Of a stretch of 64,000 bases of DNA, positions 8,376 to 17,066 are shown piece after piece. Numbering within the stretch: the first letter of the stretch is position 1; every line of letters begins with the position of its first letter. This stretch comes from Thiocystis violacea (GTDB lineage: Bacteria > Pseudomonadota > Gammaproteobacteria > Chromatiales > Chromatiaceae): positions 1 to 64,000 of the forward strand of contig NZ_NRRG01000024.1 in assembly GCF_016583575.1 (NCBI RefSeq), written 5' to 3'. The notes under the pieces are model-generated. The model was not told where the DNA came from and did not search any database. It saw only the letters and a program-made list of their open reading frames with translations. A program made the position numbers and the translations under genes.

Positions 8376-8876
8376 TTAGCTGACGTCGCCCTTGTTCGCC
8401 TCGATATCCCACTTGAAGGTCTTGGCGGCCTGCTCCGCACCCTTGTCGTCCTGCTGGGTGTATTTGACCTCGCACTTGGCGAAGTTGAAGGTAACGTTCT
8501 CGGTGAGCCGATCCTCGCCGCCGCTGCCGCCGGTGCTGACCGAAGTCACCATCAGCTTTTCCATGGTGATGACCAGATATTGCAGGGCGTCCTCGCCGGC
8601 CTTGCCACCGGCCTTTCGGACGGTCAGGACAGCCTTGTCGATGTGTTCGCCGGTCGCGCAGTTCAACAAGAGCACTGGGCTGGCGATATCGACATATTTG
8701 GTGCACGACAGATCCTGTACGTTCACCTTTCCGGCGCCGCCACCGCCGCCGGTGTGGAAGGTGCCGGCGTTGCTCTCGCCCCAGCTCCAGGCCAGGACGT
8801 CGATTTTCTCTTCGAACCCGGCGATCTTGCTTTCGCCAGGGATTCCGTCGATGTCAAGCAGCATGTCAAAAGCCAT
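8376..8876 (-). CDS. hcp: T6SS tube protein Hcp (TssD)
   Basis: Hcp forms hexameric rings that stack into the inner tube fired by the T6SS. The 166-residue product begins MAFDMLLDIDGIPGESK and contains the usual ALQYLVITMEKLMVTSV strand region and a C-terminal EVKYTQQDDKG. The AGGAG ribosome binding site before the ATG is good. A separate sigma-54-like promoter about 85 bp upstream suggests that hcp is expressed more strongly than the genes before it. The glycine-rich loop near residues 43-48 (GGGGGAG) is in a variable surface region. Confidence 0.95.
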   Translation of the reverse strand: MAFDMLLDIDGIPGESKIAGFEEKIDVLAWSWGESNAGTFHTGGGGGAGKVNVQDLSCTKYVDIASPVLLLNCATGEHIDKAVLTVRKAGGKAGEDALQYLVITMEKLMVTSVSTGGSGGEDRLTENVTFNFAKCEVKYTQQDDKGAEQAAKTFKWDIEANKGDVS

Positions 8877-8960
8877 GTCGTTCTCCTCAATAACTCGCCA
8901 TGATCAGGGGGTGCGGTGGTTTCGATTCGGACCATGCGAAGCATGATCTGATCTTGATAA

Positions 8961-8977
8961 CGCACCCATTGTGCCAA
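8961..8977 (-). promoter_or_regulatory. Sigma-54-type promoter for hcp
   Basis: On the minus strand the sequence is TTGGCACAATGGGTGCG. The GG (-24) and GC (-12) elements are ten bases apart as required, and TGGCAC is a perfect -24 half. The -12 half is GTGC instead of TTGC. The predicted start would leave a leader of about 75 bases before the hcp ATG. Sigma-54 control of hcp is known in other T6SS. No enhancer-binding protein gene is in the window. Confidence 0.6.
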
Positions 8978-9088
8978 TTGGATCGAACTGCTTAACCTGC
9001 TGTTTGGTAGGTGTTCTTTTTGGATCCTCGTGCTCGGTTGGTGACCTTGAACTGGTCCATCCTAGGCCGGTGGACCATTCTGAACCGC

Positions 9089-10585
9089 CTACAATCCTTT
9101 CTCCGTCGGCAGTTTGGAGACAAGCCGAAGCGACACGGTCAATCCCTCCAGTTGGTAATGCGGGCGCAGGAAAAACTGCGAGGTGTAATAGCCGGGATTC
9201 CCCTCGACCTCCTGCACCCGAACCTCGGCGGCCGCCAGTGGCTTGCGGGCCTTGCTTTCCTCGGAGGAGCGGGCAGGGTCACCATCGACATACTGACGAA
9301 TCCACTTGTTCAGCCAGCGCTCCATGTCCTCCCGCTCCTTGAAGGAGCCGATCTTGTCGCGCACGATGCATTTGAGGTAATGCGCGAAACGACAGGTAGC
9401 GAACAGATAAGGTAGCCGCGCCGCCAGGTTGGCGTTCGCGGTCGCGTCGGGATCGTCGTACTCGAAGGGTTTTTGCAGCGATTGCGCGCCGATGAAGGCG
9501 GCGAAGTCCGAGTTCTTCTTATGGATGAGCGGCATGAATCCGCTCTTGGCGAGCTCGGCCTCGCGCCGGTCGCTGATGGCGATCTCGGTCGGGCACTTCA
9601 TGTCGACACCGCCGTCGTCGGTCGGGAAGGTGTGGGTCGGCAGACCCTCGACGGCCCCACCGGATTCCACGCCCCGGATGCGCGAGCACCAGCCATAGAG
9701 CTTGAAGGATCGGTTGATATTGGTCGCCATGGCATAGGCCGAATTGGCCCAGGCGTATTTGTTGTGGTCCGCGCCCTCGGTGTCTTCCTCGAAATCGAAC
9801 TCGTCGACTGGATTGGTCTTGGCGCCATAGGGCAGACGGGCGAGAAAGCGGGGCATGGCCAGACCCAGATAGCGCGCGTCATCGGATTCGCGCAGCGAGC
9901 GCCAGGCGGCGTATTCCGGGGTCTGAAAGATCTTGGTCAGGTCGCGTGGATTGGCCAGCTCGCGCCAGGAATCCATCTGCATGACGGACGGATCCACGCC
10001 CGCGATGAAAGGCGAGTGCATGGCGGCGCAGACCTTGGCGATCTCGCCCAGGAATTCCACATCGGGTGGGCTATGGTCGAAGTGGTAGTCGCCCACCAGG
10101 CAGCCGAATGGCTCGCCGCCGAACTGGCCGTATTCCTCCTCGTACATCTTCTTGAACAGCGGGCTTTGGTCCCAGGCCGTGCCCTTGAATTTCTTGAGGG
10201 TCTTGTGAACCTCCTTCTTCGAGATGTTCATGACCCGGATCTTGAGCATCTCATCGGTTTCGGTGTTGTTGACCAGATAGTGCAGCCCGCGCCAGGCCCC
10301 TTCGAGCTGCTGGAATTCGGCCTGGTGCAGGATGAGGTTGACCTGCTCGCTGAGCTTCTTGTCGATCTCGGCGATGATGGACTCGATGGTGCGAACGACG
10401 TCCGCCGAAACGACGACCGAGCTGGCCAGCGCCTGTTCGGCGAGCGTCTTGACCGCCTCGGTGACCGCCTCCTTGGCGCGATCGGACTTGGGGCGGAATT
10501 CCTTTTCGAGCAGCGAGCTGAAGTCGCCGGCCTCGAGACTGGCCTCGGTCGCCTGGGGTTGCGCCTGGGTTTCTGTTTCAGCCAT
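9089..10585 (-). CDS. tssC: T6SS sheath large subunit TssC (VipB)
   Basis: TssC is the larger of the two proteins forming the contractile sheath around the Hcp tube. The 498-residue product has the characteristic EGAWRGLHYLV near residue 94, FGGEPFGCLVGDYHFDH, and the C-terminal AAEVRVQEVEGNPGYYTSQFFLRPHYQLEGL. The length fits the family. It follows tssB with a gap of three bases, consistent with the two subunits being made in equal amounts. Genes downstream are separated by the 212-bp hcp promoter region. Confidence 0.97.
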   Translation of the reverse strand: MAETETQAQPQATEASLEAGDFSSLLEKEFRPKSDRAKEAVTEAVKTLAEQALASSVVVSADVVRTIESIIAEIDKKLSEQVNLILHQAEFQQLEGAWRGLHYLVNNTETDEMLKIRVMNISKKEVHKTLKKFKGTAWDQSPLFKKMYEEEYGQFGGEPFGCLVGDYHFDHSPPDVEFLGEIAKVCAAMHSPFIAGVDPSVMQMDSWRELANPRDLTKIFQTPEYAAWRSLRESDDARYLGLAMPRFLARLPYGAKTNPVDEFDFEEDTEGADHNKYAWANSAYAMATNINRSFKLYGWCSRIRGVESGGAVEGLPTHTFPTDDGGVDMKCPTEIAISDRREAELAKSGFMPLIHKKNSDFAAFIGAQSLQKPFEYDDPDATANANLAARLPYLFATCRFAHYLKCIVRDKIGSFKEREDMERWLNKWIRQYVDGDPARSSEESKARKPLAAAEVRVQEVEGNPGYYTSQFFLRPHYQLEGLTVSLRLVSKLPTEKGL

Positions 10586-10588
10586 GTC

Positions 10589-11116
10589 CTAGCCCTCCGT
10601 TCCTGCGTCGGCGGTGGTCTCGCCTTGTGGCTTGGGCGCCGAGGCGAGTGCCTGGAGCAGGGCGGGATCCTGCAGGGCCTTGGCGATCAGTTCCTCGGCG
10701 CCGGACTTGCCGTCCATGTAGCTCATCAGATTGGAGAGTTGCTCGCGCGCCTCAAGCAGCTTGGCGAGCGCGCCGACCTTGCGCGCGATCGCGGCGGGAG
10801 AGAAGTCGTCCATGCTCTCGAAGGTGATGTCGACGTTCAGGTTTCCCTCGCCGGTCAGGGTGTTGGGTACCTGGAAGGCGACGCGGGGCTTCATGGCCTT
10901 GAGGCGATCGTCGAAGTTGTCGACATCGATTTCAAGGAACTTGCGGTCGGCGACCGCGGGCAAGGGGTCGGCTGGCTTGCCGGACAGATCCGACATGACG
11001 CCCATCACGAAGGGGAGCTGGATCTTCTTCTCGGCGCCATAGAGTTCGACGTCGTATTCGATCTGAACCCTTGGCGCACGATTCCTGGCGATGAACTTCT
11101 GGCTGCTTTCCGCCAC
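10589..11116 (-). CDS. tssB: T6SS sheath small subunit TssB (VipA)
   Basis: TssB is the small sheath subunit; its N-terminal part contacts ClpV or TagJ in other systems. The 175-residue product contains NRAPRVQIEYDVELYGAEKK, LPFVMGVMSDLSG and FLEIDVDNFDDRLKAMKPR, all family hallmarks. I chose the GTG at 11116: AGGAGG lies seven bases upstream and the protein then starts VAESSQKFIARNRAP as expected. The frame extends to 11200 without good reason and would overlap tssA. Confidence 0.95.
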   Translation of the reverse strand: MAESSQKFIARNRAPRVQIEYDVELYGAEKKIQLPFVMGVMSDLSGKPADPLPAVADRKFLEIDVDNFDDRLKAMKPRVAFQVPNTLTGEGNLNVDITFESMDDFSPAAIARKVGALAKLLEAREQLSNLMSYMDGKSGAEELIAKALQDPALLQALASAPKPQGETTADAGTEG

Positions 11117-11150
11117 GGGAAACCTCCTGGATGGCTGAGTCTGAGTGGGC

Positions 11151-12197
11151 TTATTGGTTCGGCTCGGATCCGCGAAGCCGCTGAGCCTGGGGCAGGCCAT
11201 CCGGGGCCAGATCCTCGAGAATCTCCAGAAAGTCCTTGGGCACGAGCCGCTTGGCGCGCTGGAGTAACAACGGAATGGGGCTGGATGGTTCCTGACGTCG
11301 GTAGTAGTCGCACAGGAGATCGAGTGCGCGAACGACGTCGTCGCGGTTGTTGATGGCGCTCAAGTCGCCTGGGGAGACAGCGGACGCGAAGTCCTGGGTC
11401 GCCGCCGTGGCTTGGTCCCCGAGTGCATCCTCGGATTCCAGGGGGATCCCGGTCCGTTTCACGAGCGGAGGGCCGATCGCTTTGCGGGCCGTCCTGACGA
11501 GCTCGATCAGCCGGCCGAGATCGGGTGCCTGGGTGGCCCCGAGGCGCTCCATGAGCAAGGTATCGATCGCGGTGATGAGCTTGAGGGACTGATCGATGGC
11601 CTCGGCGGTGGCCCGCAGGTCTTCCAGGGCGACCTCCTGGAACGCGGCCTCGATCAGGTTCGCGTCGGGTATCGGGCTCTCCGGCGGCACGGGCAGCTCA
11701 TTGGCGGCGATTTGCAGGTCGCGCAGACTGAAGATGCCAAGCGCGCGGGAGCTGACCAGGGGGGCGTTACGCAGGGCGTCGAGCATGGTGCTCGGGTCGC
11801 TGAGTGAGAAGATGGCATTGATGCGCAGGGTGGGATCCATGTCCTCGTCCGGATCCAGACGGGGGTGGAGCTCTTGCCAGTAGCGCCCGAGCAGGCCCTC
11901 GATCAGGGCGAGGCCATCACGGACGCCGCTCCATCCCTGGGTGCGAACGAGAGCCCGCGTCAGGAGGGCGGCGATCCGCAGATCCTTGGTTCGTCCGAGC
12001 AATCCGATCGCCAGGCGCTGGACCTCCGGCCATTCCGGATCCTCGGCCGGGACGATGGTGCTGCCGAACTGCTGCTCGGGTTTCCCCTGGGCGGCGCGTT
12101 CGAGCGCGCCGAAATCCGGGTCGTATTCCAGATCGTCCCCACAGGGGGCGTCGGGCGAGACCTCGCGAAGCAAGTCTTGAATGTCGATCACAGCCAT
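11151..12197 (-). CDS. tssA: T6SS protein TssA (ImpA family)
   Basis: TssA proteins carry an ImpA N-terminal domain and help assemble the baseplate and sheath. The 348-residue product has the ImpA_N signature: SPDAPCGDDLEYDPDF near residues 14-29, WPEVQRLAIGLLGRTKDLR and GYWQELHPRLD-like sequence near 110. The C-terminal end has the LDLLCDYYRRQEPSSPIPLLL motif of short TssA proteins. It is the first gene of the minus-strand block, so transcription of tssABC starts in the spacer before 12793. Confidence 0.93.
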   Translation of the reverse strand: MAVIDIQDLLREVSPDAPCGDDLEYDPDFGALERAAQGKPEQQFGSTIVPAEDPEWPEVQRLAIGLLGRTKDLRIAALLTRALVRTQGWSGVRDGLALIEGLLGRYWQELHPRLDPDEDMDPTLRINAIFSLSDPSTMLDALRNAPLVSSRALGIFSLRDLQIAANELPVPPESPIPDANLIEAAFQEVALEDLRATAEAIDQSLKLITAIDTLLMERLGATQAPDLGRLIELVRTARKAIGPPLVKRTGIPLESEDALGDQATAATQDFASAVSPGDLSAINNRDDVVRALDLLCDYYRRQEPSSPIPLLLQRAKRLVPKDFLEILEDLAPDGLPQAQRLRGSEPNQ

Positions 12198-12792
12198 CGC
12201 TCTGAATCCATCGTCGGTTGGGCTGTCGCGGGCGGATCCCGAGGTGTGGCGATAGCCGGTTCGATCAGGTCTCGGGCCGGTTTCGCCGGGGATGCCGGCT
12301 GTCTTTTTATATCCTATCGTGAAGGTCGTCTATCTTGGGTCCGATGTCAATGGGGTCGATTCCCGATCCATTGGTCAGCCACGTCTTCATCCGGAGATCG
12401 GTCCGAACTGACCCGACCGGACCAGAATGACCCGTCCACCGGGTTGTCTGGCAGGCGCCGGTGATGGACGGATCTTTGGCCAATGAAGGCTTCGGGAAGA
12501 TGGCCGCTATTTTGCATTAGCCAATATGACTCGCTTGGGAGTTGGCGATCGCGGCATCTTTTAGGGCTGGCCGCGGAGATGTGGAGCCGGCAGGGGTTCA
12601 ATTCGCTTCAAGCGTTCGAGGCCAACGCGGACTTCCGCTGTACCGAGAGCAACATGCGATGCACTTGATTCCGGATTGTCTTCTCTGTTTGTTGTGCGTC
12701 TCCGCGGTTTTTTTGGTAAATAGGATCATCAACCCAGTCGACGACGTCCCTTCTGCGACGGCGCGCGACGCACTGGCCAAGGACCACGCACC
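12198..12792. other. Divergent regulatory spacer between tssA and vgrG
   Basis: This 595-bp non-coding stretch separates the two T6SS transcription directions. It contains the sigma-54-like promoter for vgrG at 12501. An AT-rich patch near 12304-12318 (TTTTTATATCCTATC on the plus strand) may hold a weak housekeeping promoter for tssA, but no convincing -35/-10 pair was found. Short frames within it show no coding character. Confidence 0.5.
12501..12516 (+). promoter_or_regulatory. Sigma-54-type promoter for vgrG
   Basis: The sequence is TGGCCGCTATTTTGCA. GG and GC are ten bases apart and the -12 half TTGCA is perfect; the -24 half has CCG instead of CAC. It would give a leader of about 265 bases before the vgrG ATG at 12793. 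A second site with the same logic lies before hcp, so both ends of the locus may answer to one activator. Confidence 0.55.
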
Positions 12793-14685
12793 ATGTCATC
12801 TGGAGCGCGATACACTCAAGACGCCAGACTGATTGGGGTGACTACCCCGCTCGGCAAGGATGTGCTCTTGCTTCGGGAGGCGACGGTCAATGAGCGGCTG
12901 AGCATGCTTTTCGAGATCGAACTCGATCTCCTGAGCGAGGACGACCGGATCCCGGCGGCGAGCCTGCTCGGTCAGCCGGCGACGGTTCGGCTTGAGATCC
13001 ATGATCAGAATCAGCGGTTCTTCAACGGCTATGTGAGCCGTTTCTCGCACGTCGGCTTCGAGGGGCGGCTGGCGGTGTATCGGGCGACCCTGGTGCCCTG
13101 GCTCTGGCTGCTGACCCGCGTCTCGGATTGCCGCATCTTTCAGGGAATGAGCGTGCCGGATATCGTCGCGCAGGTCTTTCGCGACGCGGGTTTCAGTGAT
13201 TTCGAGACCCGTCTGAGCGGCGCTTACCGGGTCTGGGAGTATTGCGTCCAGTACCGCGAGACACACTTCAATTTCGTCACCCGTCTCATGGAGCACGAGG
13301 GAATCTACTGGTATTTCACCCACGAGGACGGTCGGCACAACCTCGTCATGGCCGATGATTATGGCTCCCATCGGGCGGTCCCCGGATATGCCGAGATTCC
13401 CTACCACGCCGCCGATCCGACTGGGGCGCGCCATCAGGATTTTATCTTCAACTGGTCGCGGTCATCGGTGATCCGCTCCGGGGCCTTCGCGCATGACGCC
13501 TTCGACTTCAGGAAGCCCGAGGCCGAGCTGCGCTCATCCGCCGTCCTGACGCGCCCGCACGCGCACGCGGCATATGAGATTTTCGACTACCCAGGTGAGT
13601 ACGAGGCGATGGGCGAAGGCGAACGTTACGCCAGCATTCGCATGGAAGAGTTGCAGGCGGACCACGAGATCGTCAGGGGAGACAGCTCGGCACGCGGTCT
13701 CGCCGCCGGACATCTCTTCACGCTCACCGACTGTCCGCGCGCCGATCAGAATCGCGAGTATCTCCTGATCTCCGTGTCGCACCGGATGCGCTCGGACGAA
13801 TTCCAGACGACGGAGTCCCTGGGAGGGAGCGCCTTCTATCAATGCGGCTTCAGCGCGATGGACGCCCGTGAGCCTTTCCGGCCGGCGCGGGTGACGCCCC
13901 GGCCCATCGTCCGGGGTCCGCAGACGGCGATCGTGGTCGGCCCAGCCGGCGAGGAGATCTGGACCGACGAATACGGTCGGGTGAAGGTGCAGTTCCATTG
14001 GGATCGCTATGGCGAAATGGACGACAACAGCTCCTGCTGGATCCGCGTCTCCCAGCTCTGGGCCGGACAGCAATGGGGCGCGATGCATCTGCCCCGGATC
14101 GGCCAGGAGGTCATCGTCGATTTCCTTGAGGGCGATCCCGATCAGCCGATCATCACGGGTCGGGTCTACAACGGAGACTTGATGCCCCCCTACGCCCTGC
14201 CGGCCAATCAGACCCAGAGCGGGGTCAAGAGCCGCAGCACCAGGGATGGTGGGCCAGAGAATTTCAACGAGATCCGTTTCGAGGACAAGAAGGGGCAGGA
14301 AGAGGTCTATGTCCATGCCGAGCGCGATCTGAATACCCTTGTCGAGGTCAACGAAAGCCGCGACATCGGAGACAGCCGCACGACCCTGATCCAGAACGAC
14401 GAGACGCTGAGGATCAAGGCGGGCGACCGCTCCGAGACCCTGGAGCAGGGGAGCGATACCCTGCGGGTGTCGCTCGGGGACATCACCATCGAGGCACCGG
14501 CCGGAACCTACAGCGTCTCGGCCATGGATGTGGCGATCACGGGAACCACCTCGGTGAAGATCGTCTGCGGGGGCAGCTCGATCGAGATGACACCGGCCTC
14601 CATCACCATTTCCTCGCCGACGATCGAGATCAGCGCAAGCGCGTTGGCGACGGTCAAGGGCGGCATGGTCAAGATCAATTGCTAG
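12793..14685 (+). CDS. vgrG: T6SS spike protein VgrG (TssI)
   Basis: VgrG trimers cap the Hcp tube, and effectors ride on them. The 630-residue protein has the gp27-like part (residues ~1-370, with WEYCVQYRETHFNFVTRLMEHEGIYWYF), the gp5/OB region (DEYGRVKVQFHWDRYGE, SCWIRVSQLWAGQQWGAMHLPR) and the beta-prism repeats ending VKGGMVKINC. There is no extra C-terminal effector domain, so effectors would have to bind as separate proteins. A ribosome binding site AAGGA precedes the ATG. Its direction is opposite to the rest of the T6SS structural genes. Confidence 0.97.
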   Translation: MSSGARYTQDARLIGVTTPLGKDVLLLREATVNERLSMLFEIELDLLSEDDRIPAASLLGQPATVRLEIHDQNQRFFNGYVSRFSHVGFEGRLAVYRATLVPWLWLLTRVSDCRIFQGMSVPDIVAQVFRDAGFSDFETRLSGAYRVWEYCVQYRETHFNFVTRLMEHEGIYWYFTHEDGRHNLVMADDYGSHRAVPGYAEIPYHAADPTGARHQDFIFNWSRSSVIRSGAFAHDAFDFRKPEAELRSSAVLTRPHAHAAYEIFDYPGEYEAMGEGERYASIRMEELQADHEIVRGDSSARGLAAGHLFTLTDCPRADQNREYLLISVSHRMRSDEFQTTESLGGSAFYQCGFSAMDAREPFRPARVTPRPIVRGPQTAIVVGPAGEEIWTDEYGRVKVQFHWDRYGEMDDNSSCWIRVSQLWAGQQWGAMHLPRIGQEVIVDFLEGDPDQPIITGRVYNGDLMPPYALPANQTQSGVKSRSTRDGGPENFNEIRFEDKKGQEEVYVHAERDLNTLVEVNESRDIGDSRTTLIQNDETLRIKAGDRSETLEQGSDTLRVSLGDITIEAPAGTYSVSAMDVAITGTTSVKIVCGGSSIEMTPASITISSPTIEISASALATVKGGMVKINC

Positions 14686-14742
14686 GGATGCGACGCCGCG
14701 AGCCTCCCATCGGCATCGAGTAACGGCTGGACGGCCGGGCCG

Positions 14743-16212
14743 ATGTCGCGCAACGATGAGACGATCATCCTCCCGCGTGGCCGCGCCAGGTTCGACCCGC
14801 TCGACCGGCCTCGACTCGAATATCTCGACCCCCAGGGCCTTGCGCGTCAGGTTTCTGTCAGCGAGGCGATGCTCGTCGGTCGGGGCGAGGACTGCGGTCT
14901 GCGCCTCCATCACGAGCTGGTCAGCCGGCGGCATTTCGCCATCTACCCCGAGGCCGGTCGCTGGTGGGTGCGCGACCTGGGGAGCCGCAACGGAACACTG
15001 ATCAACGGTCGGCCGATCGACCGCCTGCCGCTGGAGGGTGTGACGACCCTGCAACTGGGCTCGGATGGACCGCGGATCCGGGTAACGCTTCCAGAGCGCG
15101 TCCCCGAGGCGCCCGCGTCCACCTCGGCCGAGCCGCTTTTCCGCCACTATTTCGCGGATGATCGGCCGGGCGCCATGGGCGAGCACACCCGCTTCATCCG
15201 TCGCTTTCTCCATGACGAGAAACGCCGCCAGCGCCGGCTCTATCTGGGCCTGATCGGCGTCGTCCTCGTTCTGCTGGCGGCCGTTGGCGGCTTTGCGCTT
15301 TTCCAGCACCAGCAATTGGTCGAGACCACGCGGCTGGCCAACGACATCTTCTACGACATGAAGGAACTGGAGCTTCAGATCGCCAATCTGGAGGCCGGGA
15401 TCGCGGCCGATGCCTCGGCCGGGCTGAAGGCGCAGGTGGCCGAATCCAAACGGCGCCTCCTGGCCATGCGCGAGCGCTACGAGACCTTCGTCGAGCAGGT
15501 CCAGGCCGCGCGGCCGATTCCGCTGAATACGGAGGACAAGCTGATCCTGCATGTCGCCCGGCTCTTCGGCGAGACGGAGCTGGACGTTCCGAAGGATTTC
15601 GCCGGGGAGGTGAAGGTGTACATCCGCAAATGGCAGTCCTCGCCCAGGCTGGTTCGCGCCATTCGCCGACTCAACGAGAATCGCTATGCCCCCATGATCG
15701 CGCGCGCCCTGAGCGAACAGGGGTTGCCGCCGCAATTCATGTATGTCGCCCTGCAGGAGACCAATTTCCAGCCAAGGGCGGTCGGGCCGCCGACGCGCTA
15801 CGGTCGCGCCAAGGGCATGTGGCAGTTCATTCCCGCGACCGCCAAGCGCTATGGGTTGCAGCCGGGACCGCTTCAGCACAGCGGCGACTACGATCCCGAG
15901 GATGAACGCCACGACGTCGCCAGGGCCACCCAGGCGGCGGCGAGATATCTGCGGGACATCTACCGTACCGACGCCCAAGCGTCGGGTCTGCTGGTGATGG
16001 CCTCCTACAACTGGGGCGAGGGCAACATCATCAAGCGTCTGCGCCAGATGCCCGAGAACCCGCGCGAGCGCAATTTCTGGCGATTGCTGCGTGACCACAA
16101 AATTCCCAAAGAGACCTACGACTACGTCTTCTACATCGTCGCGGCGACCGTCATTTGCGAGAATCCCGCGCTCTTTGGATTCGATTTCGCCAATCCCCTG
16201 GCGTCGGGATGA
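14743..16212 (+). CDS. FHA-transmembrane-lytic transglycosylase fusion protein
   Basis: The 489-residue protein joins three parts. Residues ~30-110 form an FHA phosphothreonine-binding domain (LVGRGEDC, SRRHFAIYP, DLGSRNGTLINGRPI). Residues ~167-190 form one hydrophobic helix. Residues ~310-480 are an SLT lytic transglycosylase domain with the catalytic glutamate in QETNF (E339), then GMWQFIPATAKRYGL and ASYNWGEGN. This predicts a cytoplasmic FHA domain and a periplasmic peptidoglycan-cutting domain. It lies between vgrG and a lipoprotein hydrolase. I infer local opening of the cell wall for T6SS assembly, coupled to phosphorylation signals. No Thr kinase gene is in the window. Confidence 0.88.
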   Translation: MSRNDETIILPRGRARFDPLDRPRLEYLDPQGLARQVSVSEAMLVGRGEDCGLRLHHELVSRRHFAIYPEAGRWWVRDLGSRNGTLINGRPIDRLPLEGVTTLQLGSDGPRIRVTLPERVPEAPASTSAEPLFRHYFADDRPGAMGEHTRFIRRFLHDEKRRQRRLYLGLIGVVLVLLAAVGGFALFQHQQLVETTRLANDIFYDMKELELQIANLEAGIAADASAGLKAQVAESKRRLLAMRERYETFVEQVQAARPIPLNTEDKLILHVARLFGETELDVPKDFAGEVKVYIRKWQSSPRLVRAIRRLNENRYAPMIARALSEQGLPPQFMYVALQETNFQPRAVGPPTRYGRAKGMWQFIPATAKRYGLQPGPLQHSGDYDPEDERHDVARATQAAARYLRDIYRTDAQASGLLVMASYNWGEGNIIKRLRQMPENPRERNFWRLLRDHKIPKETYDYVFYIVAATVICENPALFGFDFANPLASG

Positions 16213-17066
16213 GCGCCTGGTTCGGGTGGCGGCGCCTGGTCTGGCTCGTCGCCATGCTGGCGGGGATCGCTGGATGCGCGACGCCATCCGGCCAGGGCGA
16301 CCCAAGCGTCGCGCTCGCGGCGGCGCATGGGATGGAGTCCCGACTGGTCCCCGGCGCGGGGTTCCGGCATCGTGTCCTCGTCCAGGGAAGGCTGGAGTCG
16401 GCCGCCCGGATCCATGTCTATCTGGAAGGCGATGGCCTTCCCTGGATCAGCCGTCACCGCATCGCCTCCGACCCTACGCCGCGTAATCCGCTCGCCTTGC
16501 GGCTCATGGCCGCGGATCCTAATCCGGCCATCCATGTCGGCCGCCCCTGTTATCACGGACTCGCCGGGGACGCGGGCTGTTCGCCATGGCTCTGGACCCA
16601 TGGTCGTTATGGGGATGAGGTCGTCGAGAGCCTGGCGCGGGCCATTGATGGGATCCTGCCGCCGGGCGATGATCGGCGCGTCACGCTGATCGGCTATAGC
16701 GGGGGCGGCGCGCTCGCCGTTCTGCTCGCGCCGCGTCTGCGGGGGGTGACGGAGGTGGTGACCATCGCCGCCAATCTGGACATCGATGCCTGGACCGATC
16801 ATCAGGGCTACAGTCGCCTGAGCGGCTCGCTCAATCCGGCCGATCAGGCGCCGCTCGACCCGGGCATCCGGCAGCTTCATCTGGTGGGGGCGAGGGATGG
16901 GCAGGTGCCTCCCGGCTCGATCGCGCGCTTCCTGGCCCGCAACCCCCACGCGACCGTCGAGGTGTTTCAGGGATTCGATCACCGCTGCTGCTGGATCGAG
17001 CGCTGGCCGAGCCTGCTCGGCCAGCGCTTGCCCCCAGGGTCAGGCCCTGGGCGCGTCTCCCGCTAG
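16209..17066 (+). CDS. Lipoprotein alpha/beta hydrolase
   Basis: The 285-residue protein has a lipoprotein signal with lipobox GIAGC near residue 18-22, so it should be anchored in a membrane facing the periplasm. It has an alpha/beta-hydrolase core with a serine elbow GYSGGG (S164), an aspartate in GARDGQVP (D230) and a histidine in FDHRCCW (H258), in the right order for a catalytic triad. The ATG at 16209 overlaps the previous stop as ATGA, so it is coupled to the FHA-transglycosylase gene. The substrate is unknown; an esterase, a lipase-like T6SS factor or a housekeeping lipoprotein are all possible. Confidence 0.75.
   Translation: MSAWFGWRRLVWLVAMLAGIAGCATPSGQGDPSVALAAAHGMESRLVPGAGFRHRVLVQGRLESAARIHVYLEGDGLPWISRHRIASDPTPRNPLALRLMAADPNPAIHVGRPCYHGLAGDAGCSPWLWTHGRYGDEVVESLARAIDGILPPGDDRRVTLIGYSGGGALAVLLAPRLRGVTEVVTIAANLDIDAWTDHQGYSRLSGSLNPADQAPLDPGIRQLHLVGARDGQVPPGSIARFLARNPHATVEVFQGFDHRCCWIERWPSLLGQRLPPGSGPGRVSR

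Noticed and set aside
9054-9080. TGGTCCA/TGGACCA hairpin after tssC as a terminator
   Set aside because: The arms are short and no T-run follows on the minus strand.
12542-12832. A 96-codon frame upstream of vgrG
   Set aside because: It overlaps the vgrG start in another frame, and its composition shows no coding character.
13534-16305. A 923-codon open frame on the minus strand across vgrG and the FHA fusion gene
   Set aside because: It runs antisense to two well-supported genes, is Arg/Leu/Asp-rich with no family resemblance, and arises from G+C-rich codon use.
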